Positions 11,404 through 24,908 of a DNA stretch of 64,000 bases are shown here, piece by piece. Origin of the DNA: Rotaria socialis (Eukaryota > Rotifera > Eurotatoria > Philodinida > Philodinidae); NCBI GenBank assembly GCA_905331475.1, contig CAJNYU010004051.1, forward strand, positions 310,001-374,000, read 5' to 3'. The notes below the pieces were generated by a model. It had not been told where the DNA came from, searched no databases, and saw only the letters and a list, made by a program, of their open reading frames with translations. Each line of letters opens with the position of its first letter. Position 1 is the first letter of the stretch. The position numbers and the translations under genes were made by a program.

Positions 11404-14400
11404 TAGTCTAGTTAATCATTCAGTGAAGATTTCTTTTATGTAGCTTGTTTTGTTGCTAAGAAACAGCCGAGCTCACGTTTACATGTAATTAACTTCGCTT
11501 CTCACTGCCCGAAATTATTGTTAATATAAGAAAACTAATAGTAAATTTAGAATAAATGTGAATTCTAAAATCTAATTCGTTAGCAAATCTCAACATTATT
11601 CTTCATTTGTATATGGTCACCGTAAACCAATCACTACATTAAAAATGATAATCGAACTGTTGCCGCTCTAGACCTATCATGATTAAGTCAGTGATGCGAT
11701 ATGTTGATATTTATTTGGTTAGAAGATTTTCAGTTTAAATATACGGTAACTTACAGTCGACAACGAATATTCATATTATTTCCTATGAAAACTAGCCAAA
11801 TACTTGATATCTTGCATTTTAAACTGTCGATGTCAATCTCTATTTGCTAATAGGAAAAGGTATTATGCTTCATCTGTAATCGCTCCAAGTGCATCTAAAC
11901 GATGTGACATTAAATTTCATTCAAAACAAGACAGTACTCACATCTCTACAGTTTTAATAGTAATCTAATTTTTGTGAATTTTAAACAGCCGAATCGCTTA
12001 CAAGCTAGATTCCTATGGCATACATTTTGTCATGCATTTCAATTCAGAATCCTCTTCAAGATGATCATTGTCAATACATCAATTTAATATCTAACACCAG
12101 GGATGTGCCCATGGGGGGTACAGGGGGGGGGGGGGGGGGGTGGCGCNNNNNNNNNNGTACAGTTTTGTATGCGGTGGCCCCCCCCCCCCCACTTTTTTCC
12201 TTTCGGCACATCCCTGTCTAATACTATTCATTGGTGCTATACTCATGTATTGTTTTTTGATTTCAGAATATGTCAAATGTGCTTCTATTCATACCTGAAT
12301 GATTGAACTATGAATCTCATCGAAACTTAATTTTTTTCTCTCTAAAGAATTCAAAATTAAGATTTCTTTTGGCGAGAAAATGTAAATGTCAGTGTTTGAT
12401 TAAAAACAAAAATTCCTAGAAAACTATATCTAATCTTTGAAATTCATTGAAGAGACAAATGAGCATTCTGAGAAGACCTTAGCGTTCTATGGTATAGGAG
12501 TCAAATTTTGCAGGCTTATCTGTGGGAAGATTTCTATTCTATAAAAAAAAAGACATGAATATATAATTACCGAAACAAAAAATAACAAGGCAAGATGCAC
12601 TTACTTAAGGAAGCAACTCGATCATTTTTGACAATAAAAAGAAAATTCATGCATAATTCATCAAATGAGAAGCAATGCGCAATAGAGCTTTCAAAAAAAG
12701 CAAAGACAAGATTAAATATTTGTTTTCTCTGTAGTACCATTATCTAAATGAATAGTAATCTAGAAATCCTAGAATAATCTTTAAGCGAAAAAGATCAAAA
12801 TATAGTTATACACTTTCGCGCTATGCAAAAAACATTCCAAGATAAACATGACATACCACCAACAGATATTTGTCATTTATATTTGATAATAATAATAACA
12901 CAAAGATCGTCTAATGACGTAGTAAACAAGAAAATACATGATTAGTTGGCACAGCAACTGTGATAATGAATAATAACCAGGATTAACTGATAGTTGAATG
13001 CGACTGTTTAGCATATTTGCATTATCATTTGATAGTGATGATGTACGGAAGATTAATTGAGTTTTCTGCAGGTGATGACCAACATATATACATATGAATG
13101 TATATAAATACGTCATTCTCTAACATTAAATATCAATAATCAAACATCTTGTATAGTTTTGTTGATTGCATATAATCAATAGTACACTTGGTGTTAATTT
13201 AGAGCTGTCTATTTTTTTATGAGAATCATACGTCTATTAAGTTGAAGATTCACAGTCGAACAATATAGGTTCGATATATCTTGTGGGCTTATAATACGTT
13301 TTATGATGACTACGAATTAGATATTTTATGAAGCAGACATTTCATAAATACTACTACGGTGAAGTTGGGCATCTAGTAATTATTTTAATAGGAAAGATCT
13401 TGATAACTTTAATGTTAGAGATTGTTGTAAGATTGTTTCGAGGAAATGTTGTTGATGAAAGCATAAAAACTATTTTGATACAATTCTATTATTACTTCAG
13501 TAAAAACAGCGAGTAGAAAAACATTTAAAAAAAAGAACGAAATCCAATAGAGAAATTGACGAAAAAAGCATTTACTAGCCATTCTTGAACTTTTATTTTG
13601 ATGAAAAAATAGTTATAGTCGATTTTTTTTTGATGAATTTGCTTTCGCAATTGCTTTTTACAACGCAATAAGGCCATATAGAAAGAACGAAATATGACAA
13701 AACATCGATTTGCTGTTGTGACTTTGCTTGAAAGTAAAGTAATCATTTTATGCTGTTTATTTTTAATCACCGTAAATTTTTTCTCGAACTATTATTCATT
13801 TAAATATGACAATAATCAGTTTACCTTATACATAACTAGAAGCAATGTGTCAAAGCATTCAGCATCTATCATAAGTAACAAAACACATGAATTCTTTCTA
13901 AAGTATTTATTTAAATTTAGGCTTGGTTTTTTGACTATTTCATACGAGTTTCGCAAGCGTTTATGGCAAATTTGTTGTACGAAAAAATTTCATAACATTT
14001 ATTATTTTAATTTTAACGTTAAAGAAGACTTTTATCTGACATAACATTGAATACTTAAGTTTACCATCGAGAAACAATGAATGTTTTCATCAGTTGAGCT
14101 GAACAAGTCGAATCCATCTGTACTTCACTAATGAAAGAATGATTTAACCTGTCAGCATGTCATTTTTACTATAAATCAACTTAAAAAAATGATTAACATA
14201 ATGGGCTGTCAAAATGTAAAAGAAAATAGAACTTCAATTATTCTACCAAATGAAAATACCAGACGCAAAATAATTCTATTTATCATTAAATGATAGTTGA
14301 AATCAATTTTCAATTAAAATTATCGAGGGTTAATGAAAACAAAAAAATCATCTATTCTTTGAATGAAATTGAAACAATTGCCTTAAACTCATTTCAATAC

Positions 14401-14989
14401 ATGATCAATAATTCCATTTTTCGTTTTGCTTGTTCTCGGTTGCATCTTGCTTTGGACAAGGATCTGCATGTTAATTAACAAAATTTATCATTGAATGAAC
14501 TCCAATAGATCGAATCTCAAGCATTAAATTTTAACATCAAAAGATTCATTTTCTGTTTTGGATTCATGCTCTAACAAAATTAATATGATGAATAATGTTC
14601 TATTTTTTTTTGAGTAAACAAAAGGAGATTTGTAGGTACACACTAAAAGACCATGCAAATCTTTGAATGTTTAATTAGCTATAGAATTATTCAAGCTTAG
14701 AAATCAACATCATTGTAATCTTTTTTTAAAGAAAAGGATTTAATTTTCTGAAACTCTCAATTATTAAATTAATTCAATTTAAAAATTGCACACCTTTCAG
14801 GAGGTTGTTTTGACGCATACATCCACTATGATTTTATAATCGAAATGGCATCGCAGTGCGACATTACCTTTGAATTTGTTTGCTGATGTACAATACATAA
14901 TTCCATTTTAAATGAGAGGATCGTTTCTCAAAAAAGAAGGATGATGATGATGTCGACATACATGCAACATTAAACAAGAAAAATTGCTA
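11404..14989. other. Intergenic stretch with no supported gene
   Basis: Contains the small MITE at 12.1 kb and otherwise AT-rich DNA. One open frame at 13694-14044 (116 codons) starts with a hydrophobic segment (VIILCCLFLITVNFF) that could be a signal anchor, but the rest is not recognisable and it has no supporting exon, so I do not call it a gene. Confidence 0.5.
12098..12216. mobile_element. hAT-type MITE with poly-G/poly-C hairpin and assembly gap
   Basis: Perfect 12-bp terminal inverted repeats CAGGGATGTGCC / GGCACATCCCTG, flanked by 8-bp direct repeats TCTAACAC (12090-12097) and TCTAATAC (12217-12224), which match at 7 of 8 bases. The interior is a run of about 18 G, ten N (12147-12156) and a run of about 14 C, so it would fold into a hairpin. 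The gap probably marks a sequencing failure in this hairpin; the true length is therefore unknown. Non-coding. Confidence 0.85.
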
Positions 14990-15708
14990 ATGGCAAGAGC
15001 AAACGACGGCTGGGTTAGCACTGCAAAAAAAGATAATGTTCACGACTTTTGGACCAGTAATGTTCTCAAACGTAAAGTACCGCAACCTAAGGTATTTGAT
15101 TTTGAATTTAATTATTATGAATTTAAAGAAATGGTTTTTATTTTTACTATTAGGTTCAAAGTTTGCCACCTTTGAATTTACGTTATGAGACAATTGATTT
15201 TACGGCTGATAAAAAATGGACTGATCAAGCACTAATTTCCACTCGAAGTGTTGACAATTTTCTAGCTGAATCCGATGCATTTCAACGAGCGTCTTTTGCA
15301 AATATCGTCGAAAAATGGAAGGAATATGAAAAGAGTAAAAGCGACCGTCTATTATCATCATTTGATGCTCATTATAATATGAAATTACGTTTTCGACATG
15401 ATGAAAAATTAAATCGGTCGTCAGAAATGAAATATGCTGCGATGGCAAAATATTATCGATTCATAGGCAGTGAAAGTAATCCAAAAAATACTAAACCATG
15501 CCTTCGTCATAAACGTCTTACACAAGAATACGAAGAAAGACATATACGTGAATTATTAGATTTACAAACAACACCTAAATCCCGTAGTCGTCCATACTTT
15601 TTCCGAAAAGACAATGAACTTGCACCTATTGACACTGCTGCTCAAAGTTCAGCAGAAATTAGACCGTCCATATCCGTTGCTGAGCAGTCACATCATTCAT
15701 TTGTTTAA
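14990..15708 (+). CDS. Conserved-looking protein of unknown function, two exons
   Basis: Exon 1 (14990-15091, 34 codons) and exon 2 (15154-15708) are joined by a 62-bp intron with GTATTT donor and CTATTAG acceptor; the junction is in phase 0 and gives 218 residues. The protein is hydrophilic and mixed-charge, with no signal peptide or membrane segment; the region around KWKEYEKSKSDRL is likely helical. I do not recognise a domain. The Trp-, Arg- and Pro-containing low-complexity style recalls small axonemal microtubule-associated proteins, but that is only an impression. The ATG at 14990 is chosen because it is the first in-frame ATG and the exon boundary fits exactly. Codon usage and intron size match neighbouring genes. 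Confidence 0.75.
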
Positions 15709-18700
15709 GCTTAAGAATTTTTTTTTCTGATGTTAACAAAGATTTTTCACGATTTCTACAACGTCGTATTGTAGATACAAATAAAATATTTATAATATGT
15801 AATTCGTTTAGTAATAATTTTCGTCGCTTATGTAGTTTTATGGCATAAGTGCTTATTGAAATAAATGTTTGAACTTGAAGAATTAATGTTACGATGGACA
15901 TTGATCGAAGTCCAATAGGAAATAATAGGTAACAGTTATCAAAGAGCGGAGAAAATATTTCAAAGAGTTTTCCAAAGTTTTTTTTACAAACAATATACAA
16001 GAAAGACATGATCCAATGTAGTAATCGAAAAAAAAAAGAAAGAGATAATTAATCGAAAACAGCCTATGCTTTCCTATTGTTAATCTACGCGCGTTGCAGT
16101 AAAACCTAGAGACTAGCACTTGATTTTTTATTAAATCTTATCTTGTAATTTAAGAACATTGAAAATTTTCACACTATAATAGGTTTACATTATTTTTATA
16201 ACACACCGAGTTTTTATTTAGCATCATTCGAAGAACATAATGAAAAGTAGGCAATATTCTTGATGAAATTATTTTATCTTTTATGTGAAATAGTGAGTAG
16301 TTTTTCTTTCGAATAAGAAAAACTCAAATATCCATTTTAGAAATGTCAGTTGTAAAGAGAATGCCATTCACTCATAGATGCTACAAATTTATGAATAAAA
16401 CAGTAATTACACTGTATTGTGAATAAATCTACGCAGCTAGTCATCTGTAAGCGTCACATTTATTCGTTTACGAACAGACGACATAGCGTTTCAATTATAC
16501 TGTTTACAATTTTTTTCTCAGGGTCGATCCGAGTATTTTATACCCACAAATGCTTCACTATTGTCTACCATAAGGTTAAATCAATAGAAGAAACATTCAC
16601 ATGCCGACTACACTTCAATGTCTATGCAACTAGCAGTGATAAATATTTTTTGTCGTGTTCAGAGTTTCCAGTAAATATTTTACCTATAAACATGTAACAG
16701 AATGATTTAAAATAATCCAACTATATGAATTCACTGATAATGAAATGCTTCTATCCAGAAAAACAATATTTTTTTTTGTATCAATAAATCATGTCTTATG
16801 GAATATATTCTAGGACGATTTATTTGTTTTGCCAGTGAGGAAAAATATGTACTGCAATTAGTTTAAATAAACGAGTTTTTAATCATGTGGAAATATCTGA
16901 ATCAATTAAAAAAAAACATTTCAATACCAATTTTGACAAAATTGCTTTTTCATAGCATTCACTATTATGCAGGATGCAATTATTTTAAAATTTAGGTATA
17001 ACGAGACCCTGAATAGCAACGACTGAGGAATTGAATAAGAAGAAAATTTTGTTGACGTAGCATACGATCGAGATCTATTAAGACGACTTGAGTGTCTAAA
17101 TTCTTTAGTAATGCTGCACTGTATAGAATCATGATAAACAGAAAAAAGTACATCGATTGATTATAATATTATTTGGCCTATAACATGGACTGTGTATTTG
17201 TTAAAAGTTGTGTATCTCAGTTTGCACACGTCATAAACAATAAATATTTGTGTAGTAGTTAGTTTCCCTTGAATGAATTTGAAAGTTTCCGTGTGCCTGA
17301 AAAATGGTGCAAAACAAATATCGAATCATTGTTGCTTTTCATATGATTGTAGAAGACCCAATTTGAAAACCAGTAGTAATGGTAATGAGTAATATCTGAC
17401 ATAATTAGTCAAAAATCTTCAGTTATTTCATTTATTGATTCATATAAAGAAAAAATTCTTGCTACTAACAAGCAGATATATTTTCCAGTGTAATAAAAAT
17501 GACATATTATCAATATTTTTCACTTCACATATAATTGATATATGCTATGATGTTAACGTTACAAAATATACTAAAACATGTCCTTCATTGATCAGAATTC
17601 TCTAAAAACATGTCTAAATAATTTTTCATGTTAATATTCTCTTTTTCGACATTTTTCTTGTTTTTATATTTTTACGACCAACCATTTTGTTCCGGTACAC
17701 AGCAATTTTTTCTGGTTGACTAAAATGTGTTCTTTCTTAAATAAAGTCTAGGAAACAATGCTATCAACTCGTCTAGTATACTATGCCATGTCTTTCTTTT
17801 CAAACATCTATTGTATGGTTGGTTACTATTCTGAGCTGTCGTTTTTCTTCTTCTTTGTCGTGGCCACAGCTTCAATAGAACGAAGAAAGAATGAAAAAAA
17901 AAATTCATGCTCTGCTGCAATTATAAAGAACTTCTCTATCGAAAGAGACATAGAACGGAGAAGAGAGAAAAAAAAGAAAATCAACTTTACCTCTTTCTAT
18001 TTTTTCCTCTGTTCATACTTTTTTCTCTCATTCTGCACAGCCGAGTCTAGGTCAGCATTGCGCATTGTCGTAAGAATTGTTTTTTAAGTTCACGTTGCTT
18101 AACTTTTGATATTTTAATTTTCAAAACAGTTCGCAAACATTATTGGATAAATTTCTTTTATATTAGTTGAAATTACTGTAAATAAATTTTAATATACAAA
18201 ACACATTATTAATTAGCGATTTTACACCTCCAACAACACTGAAAAATAGATAGCAACAGCTGGTACAAATAGGTCGAGTTGGTACCGTATGCTTCTGTGA
18301 AAGAATAAAAATCATGACTATTATTTCAGTAATGAATAAATCTTTTCTCGATCAGTTCTAAAATTAAGATACTTCGTACATTTTCTTTTTCACCTTGAAT
18401 TATACATTGAAAAAGCATGATTTTATTCACTATAGAGTCAACTTAAATAGAAATCATGATTACAATAATCTACGGTCCATCGATTCTGTATTATGTATAT
18501 GATTCGTTTTTTTTGTTCTTTTTTTTTACTCAGTTTCTTTTTCGCTCGCTTTTTTCATCCTGACGATACGATTGAGAAGAGCGAATAATATGGCGACGAA
18601 TGTCCCCGAAAAAAAGAGAAAGCATACTTAATACGTATCGTTTGTTCTCGGTTGGTAGGCGTAAAACGGGCGTGACGATGTATGCTGCACGCCTTTTCGT

Positions 18701-18939
18701 TAGGCATGATAAAATAATCTTTTATATCATCACTAACGTATAGCAATGCACAGTATGATCCTTATTTTTTGTCGCTATGACTCAACATGGACAATAAAAT
18801 AAAAAAATATGCGTCACAAGCCTTTTTCTTTCTCTTTTTCTTCTAATTTTCTCTTGAAACAGATTTTTTTTTATTAATAGAACAAATCTGTTACAAGAAA
18901 ATTTTCTAAACAATTTCCTTTTTTATTTTATTTCAGAAT
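15709..18939. other. Intergenic stretch, no gene recognised
   Basis: AT-rich. The longest open frames (about 60-116 codons) are dominated by Phe/Lys/Ser from A/T and GA tracts, lack domains and do not join into exon chains. The final ~100 bp before 18940 are pyrimidine-rich and end in a splice acceptor (TTATTTCAG) 3 bp before the ATG of the next gene. Confidence 0.5.
18930..18939 (+). promoter_or_regulatory. 3' splice acceptor next to the start codon
   Basis: The pyrimidine-rich TTTTATTTTATTTCAG is followed by AAT and the ATG. No upstream coding exon is visible, so this is either a spliced-leader acceptor or the 3' end of a 5' UTR intron. Confidence 0.6.
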
Positions 18940-21255
<2,316 letters not shown>

Positions 21256-24218
21256 AATTTACAATAATTCATTCTTATTTCAATTGCTAAGCTCCCAATT
21301 AACAATTATTTAAAACAGAACAGCAAAAAAAATAACTGTTGTTTATCTAAATTAAATGTTCTTGTTTTATTGAGATAAATGACTTTTGATTTCAATAGTA
21401 TATTTTAAATTGTGCGACACATAAAGATTGGTCGATACTATAGAGAGTGCAGATCATCCATTCTTATCAGTATCACTTATTGGAAAGGTAAACATGGACA
21501 CAGAAAACTCTGTGTTGATGTAAACTCATTCTATGAGTAATCGATATCGATGAGATTAGTTTGCTTGTGTTTTTTTCAAATAAATTTCATGATATAGACG
21601 TCATGCGATATTAGAATAGTTTGCTCGATCTCATTTTGTAAAGCGCGATGAGTGATGCCAATCGTGATCATAGTTAGCGTTCATGTTGGGATATACAGTG
21701 GAGTGCAAAAATAATTGCTGTTAGTATTTGATAAAGTTACTCCACTGAACATGATGCATATTAAAAGTTTTTTTTTTTTTTATAAATAGATTATGCATAC
21801 AAAAGAGTACACAAATATAGTAATCAATAGTTAGCTCTTTTCTCCTTCAATCAAAAAAGCAGTAAACATTATAGCTTCATCGATACACTCAAATAACTTA
21901 GGATCGCTTTGCCTATGCACATGGATTGTCTTCTAGCCTAAAAGGTGTATTTGGAGAAGAGTGAAAGAAGCTATGAACCTCCTTTTGGATCAAGATCCAA
22001 TAGCCTAAGTTTCAGCTCGATACGATGTCTTCTCAATTTTTAAAGCGGGAAAGAAATGCGACACCACCTGCTCAAAATTTGACCTTTATTTGACGCTGAA
22101 GATGGATTTTCAGAATTTGTTCATTTGGGACAAAATTTTATCTACTAGCCGATGTCTGTCTGGTATGAAAATTTCAAGTCGGTCAGACAAGTCGTTGTCG
22201 AGATAGTTTGAAAATCTGGTCCAAGCGCCATTTTTCTGGTAATTCTACGGACCGTGATCTTCCGTTTGTTTTTACAATGCCGTGCCGTTGGAACTCATTT
22301 GTATTTCGTTAGATATTATGGCCGTAGAGCTACTTTAAGAAGACGATTTTCGTAGCGCCACGATTGCCCTAGTCGTAGTAGATATGACCCAAACAAATGC
22401 GTAGGTGCAACGGCAAATGTTTTTGCTCTCCACTGTATATGCATGTGTGTGCTTTCATTGTTGTTAAAATCTGCTGGCTTACGTGTACAAATGAACATCT
22501 TTTAATTTTTTTTCGAATAAACCACATAAATGTAGCGTTTGTTAAAGTCATTTCAGCCCTAAGAACTGAGTTCATGCCAGGTACATTTCAGATTATGTCA
22601 AACTTTGAAAGTATCCCAGAAATATTGTAACGATCCAATTCTAGGGAAATAATAATCCACAAACAAGCAACTCAAATCGTACTTCTGAATCATGGGTACA
22701 GAAGTCTGTTTTTATTATTCATGTGGGGGCAAAGAGCGACGAACTGATCATTGAAAAAAACTTTCTAAAAATGAGAAATCTATTTATGTAAAAGCTATTT
22801 TTTAATAAAAACAAAATCTCACTAAAAATCATGTTCATTTCATGGTCGACACCTTTGAAAGTTCTTTTGAACAAACAAAAATTAATTATTTGTGATGAAA
22901 ATTCAGTGAGCTACGTGATTAAAAACCATCTGAATATAGATTAAAAGAAAAATATATTTGATTGAGTTCTACATAACGAATTTGCTGGAAATCTTCTACT
23001 GAAATAAATTGAGATTTGTCGAATATCTTGTTTTAATACGACGTTTATTTAACTTAATATTTGTCTCTTTGACAAGGATCGATTTATTCGAAAGAGAAAG
23101 GTCCTAAAGAGAAACCTGTAAAAATAATATTGTTCATCACGATTATAGATCATAAAAGTTCTCATCAGGTATTAAACAATTAATTATTTTAAATCAATCT
23201 TAAAATATATCGAAAATTGTTCGTCAGTAAAGACTCATTACGAATGTTAATTTACGATTAAAATATACAATATTTTTCATATTCAATAGAATAATAAAAT
23301 GAATATTAAAAGATTTTATAGTAGATTACTGGTCAATACATTTTCTTGTGCAAAATTTTGCTTTTCTCTCATCGGTACAATGGTGTGTACACCGTTCCGT
23401 TTTTTTGTACATGAATATATGGTTTCTGCTCTCTCCCTTGTTTGTAGTATTTACCGTTTTCATAGTATCTGTATGTTTAGTTTTTCTTAATTTTCTATGG
23501 CCACCATCAAGGTATCTTCCATTTTATCTAGGCATCCGTTTTGATAGAAGCTTCGTATGAATCATTCCGATTGGAATCCTCAGCCGTTTCTTGTCTCTAT
23601 CACTTAAAGATTCTCTGTGTGATTTTTTTTCTCTCATCATTCAATATTAGTTCTTTAAAATCTTTTATTCATTCATTTTTTTTAATGGTTTTCGAGTAAT
23701 TAACATATTCTCTAGGTTAATATAAATAAAAACTTGAATGGTTTATTTTCAATACAGACAAAACACATAGTTAGAAGTAATTCTTGTAGCTTCGAATGCA
23801 ACTGCTATTGAAAGTTGCCTTATGCATATAAACTTGATCTGTAATCTATTAAGTCGACAAGTATACCTTTTCATCTCTCAAACTCTCTTACCAATGATAT
23901 GTTTTTCTAGAATGAAAGATAGATTCAATGTCAAATTTGTAGTTTTTCTAAAGCAATATGCGTATATTAATAAAAACAAATAGTCGTATGTTCGCATTAA
24001 GCTGAAGATTGAAACACTGCTGCATGTATCATCTGAATAAATTTGCAATGCAATAAAATTGACATGCACTCGAGAAGTGCATGTACTCTCAACAGGGGAT
24101 TCGATGAATAAACTTTGTCAATAGAGTTTGAATTTTAATTTATATACAAGAAAAAAAATTAATCATTTACGAAATGAAATCATCATGCTTAACAAAAAAA
24201 AAACAGCTAGCTAATATT
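21256..24218. other. Intergenic stretch with one TIR element
   Basis: Besides the mariner/Tc1-type element at 21.7-22.4 kb I see no gene. Open frames between 22.3 and 24.1 kb are short and mutually overlapping on both strands, as expected by chance. Confidence 0.5.
21696..22435. mobile_element. Non-autonomous mariner/Tc1-type TIR element
   Basis: Terminal inverted repeats begin CAGTGGAGTGCAAAAA on the left and, reverse-complemented, CAGTGGAGAGCAAAAA on the right, flanked on both sides by TA (21694-21695 and 22436-22437), the target site of Tc1/mariner elements. The 740-bp interior has no intact transposase frame. Inside the left end a second ACTCCACTG forms a 53-bp hairpin with the terminus. 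Dead or non-autonomous copy. Confidence 0.8.
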
Positions 24219-24908
24219 TTAGTAATATTTTCGAAGATAATGTGATAGAGTTGATCTAACATCTTTGGATGATGAAATCGGCAATAAACGACGAGATTGT
24301 GATGATCGATAGAGTGTTGGCAGTCGGAATGGTATACATCCGTCCTTCTCTTTATATGATAGTCGTGAAGGTGAAGGTGATGTGTTTATTGCATCTAGCT
24401 TACACAATAGTTGCTCAATTTCATCATCGGATGGACTTGGTGGTGGAGCATAATGAAGTTTATAATTATTCATTGAATCCTCGTCATTGATTATTGGCGT
24501 TACTGTTTGAAATTCTGGTTTTACGCCACGAGCAGTCAATTGAGTGAAGTCAGTTTGATTTAAATTAGATGCAACTGGATGAAAGAGTGATTTACGATAA
24601 GCGGGACGTTTTTTCTTTGGCCGATAATGATGTTCATCGTGATGAATATCTTTCTCAATTGCTGGTAAGATGATTTCGTCTAAACGCTGACGTCCGGTGT
24701 ATGGTATGATCGATTTGCCGGTTGCTACTAGATGTTTACTAGTATAAACATCGACCGAAAGAGTCTTTAATTCCAAGCTACGTTCATCATTACTATCGAG
24801 AGCAGAATAAACGGGACGAGACCGTTGTACAAAATTAAGAGGGACTCGTTGGCGATTTGTTGTGCTAAAAGCATTTGATTGTTCTACCAATGTCATCGGT
24901 TCACGCAT
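24219..24908 (-). CDS. Hypothetical protein, single exon, 229 residues
   Basis: Uninterrupted frame of 229 codons from an ATG at 24908, far longer than chance frames in this AT-rich DNA and without A/T-tract composition. The protein is polar and basic with a KKKRPAYRK cluster around residue 100, a proline/acid stretch (PPPSPSDDEIEQLL) that could begin a short helix, and an Arg/Ser-rich tail ending in LRKYY. No signal peptide, membrane segment or known domain. An AT microsatellite lies about 30 bp upstream. Function unknown; it may be a disordered adaptor or cytoskeletal protein, but nothing in the sequence shows this. Confidence 0.6.
   Translation of the reverse strand: MREPMTLVEQSNAFSTTNRQRVPLNFVQRSRPVYSALDSNDERSLELKTLSVDVYTSKHLVATGKSIIPYTGRQRLDEIILPAIEKDIHHDEHHYRPKKKRPAYRKSLFHPVASNLNQTDFTQLTARGVKPEFQTVTPIINDEDSMNNYKLHYAPPPSPSDDEIEQLLCKLDAINTSPSPSRLSYKEKDGCIPFRLPTLYRSSQSRRLLPISSSKDVRSTLSHYLRKYY

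Noticed and set aside
13694-14044. 116-codon frame with an N-terminal hydrophobic segment
   Set aside because: Could suggest a type II membrane protein, but nothing after the hydrophobic part is recognisable and AT-rich DNA readily yields Phe/Ile/Leu runs.
17758-18087. 109-codon plus-strand frame
   Set aside because: Composition is dominated by Phe, Lys, Arg and Ser from pyrimidine and GA tracts; no exon partners or domain.
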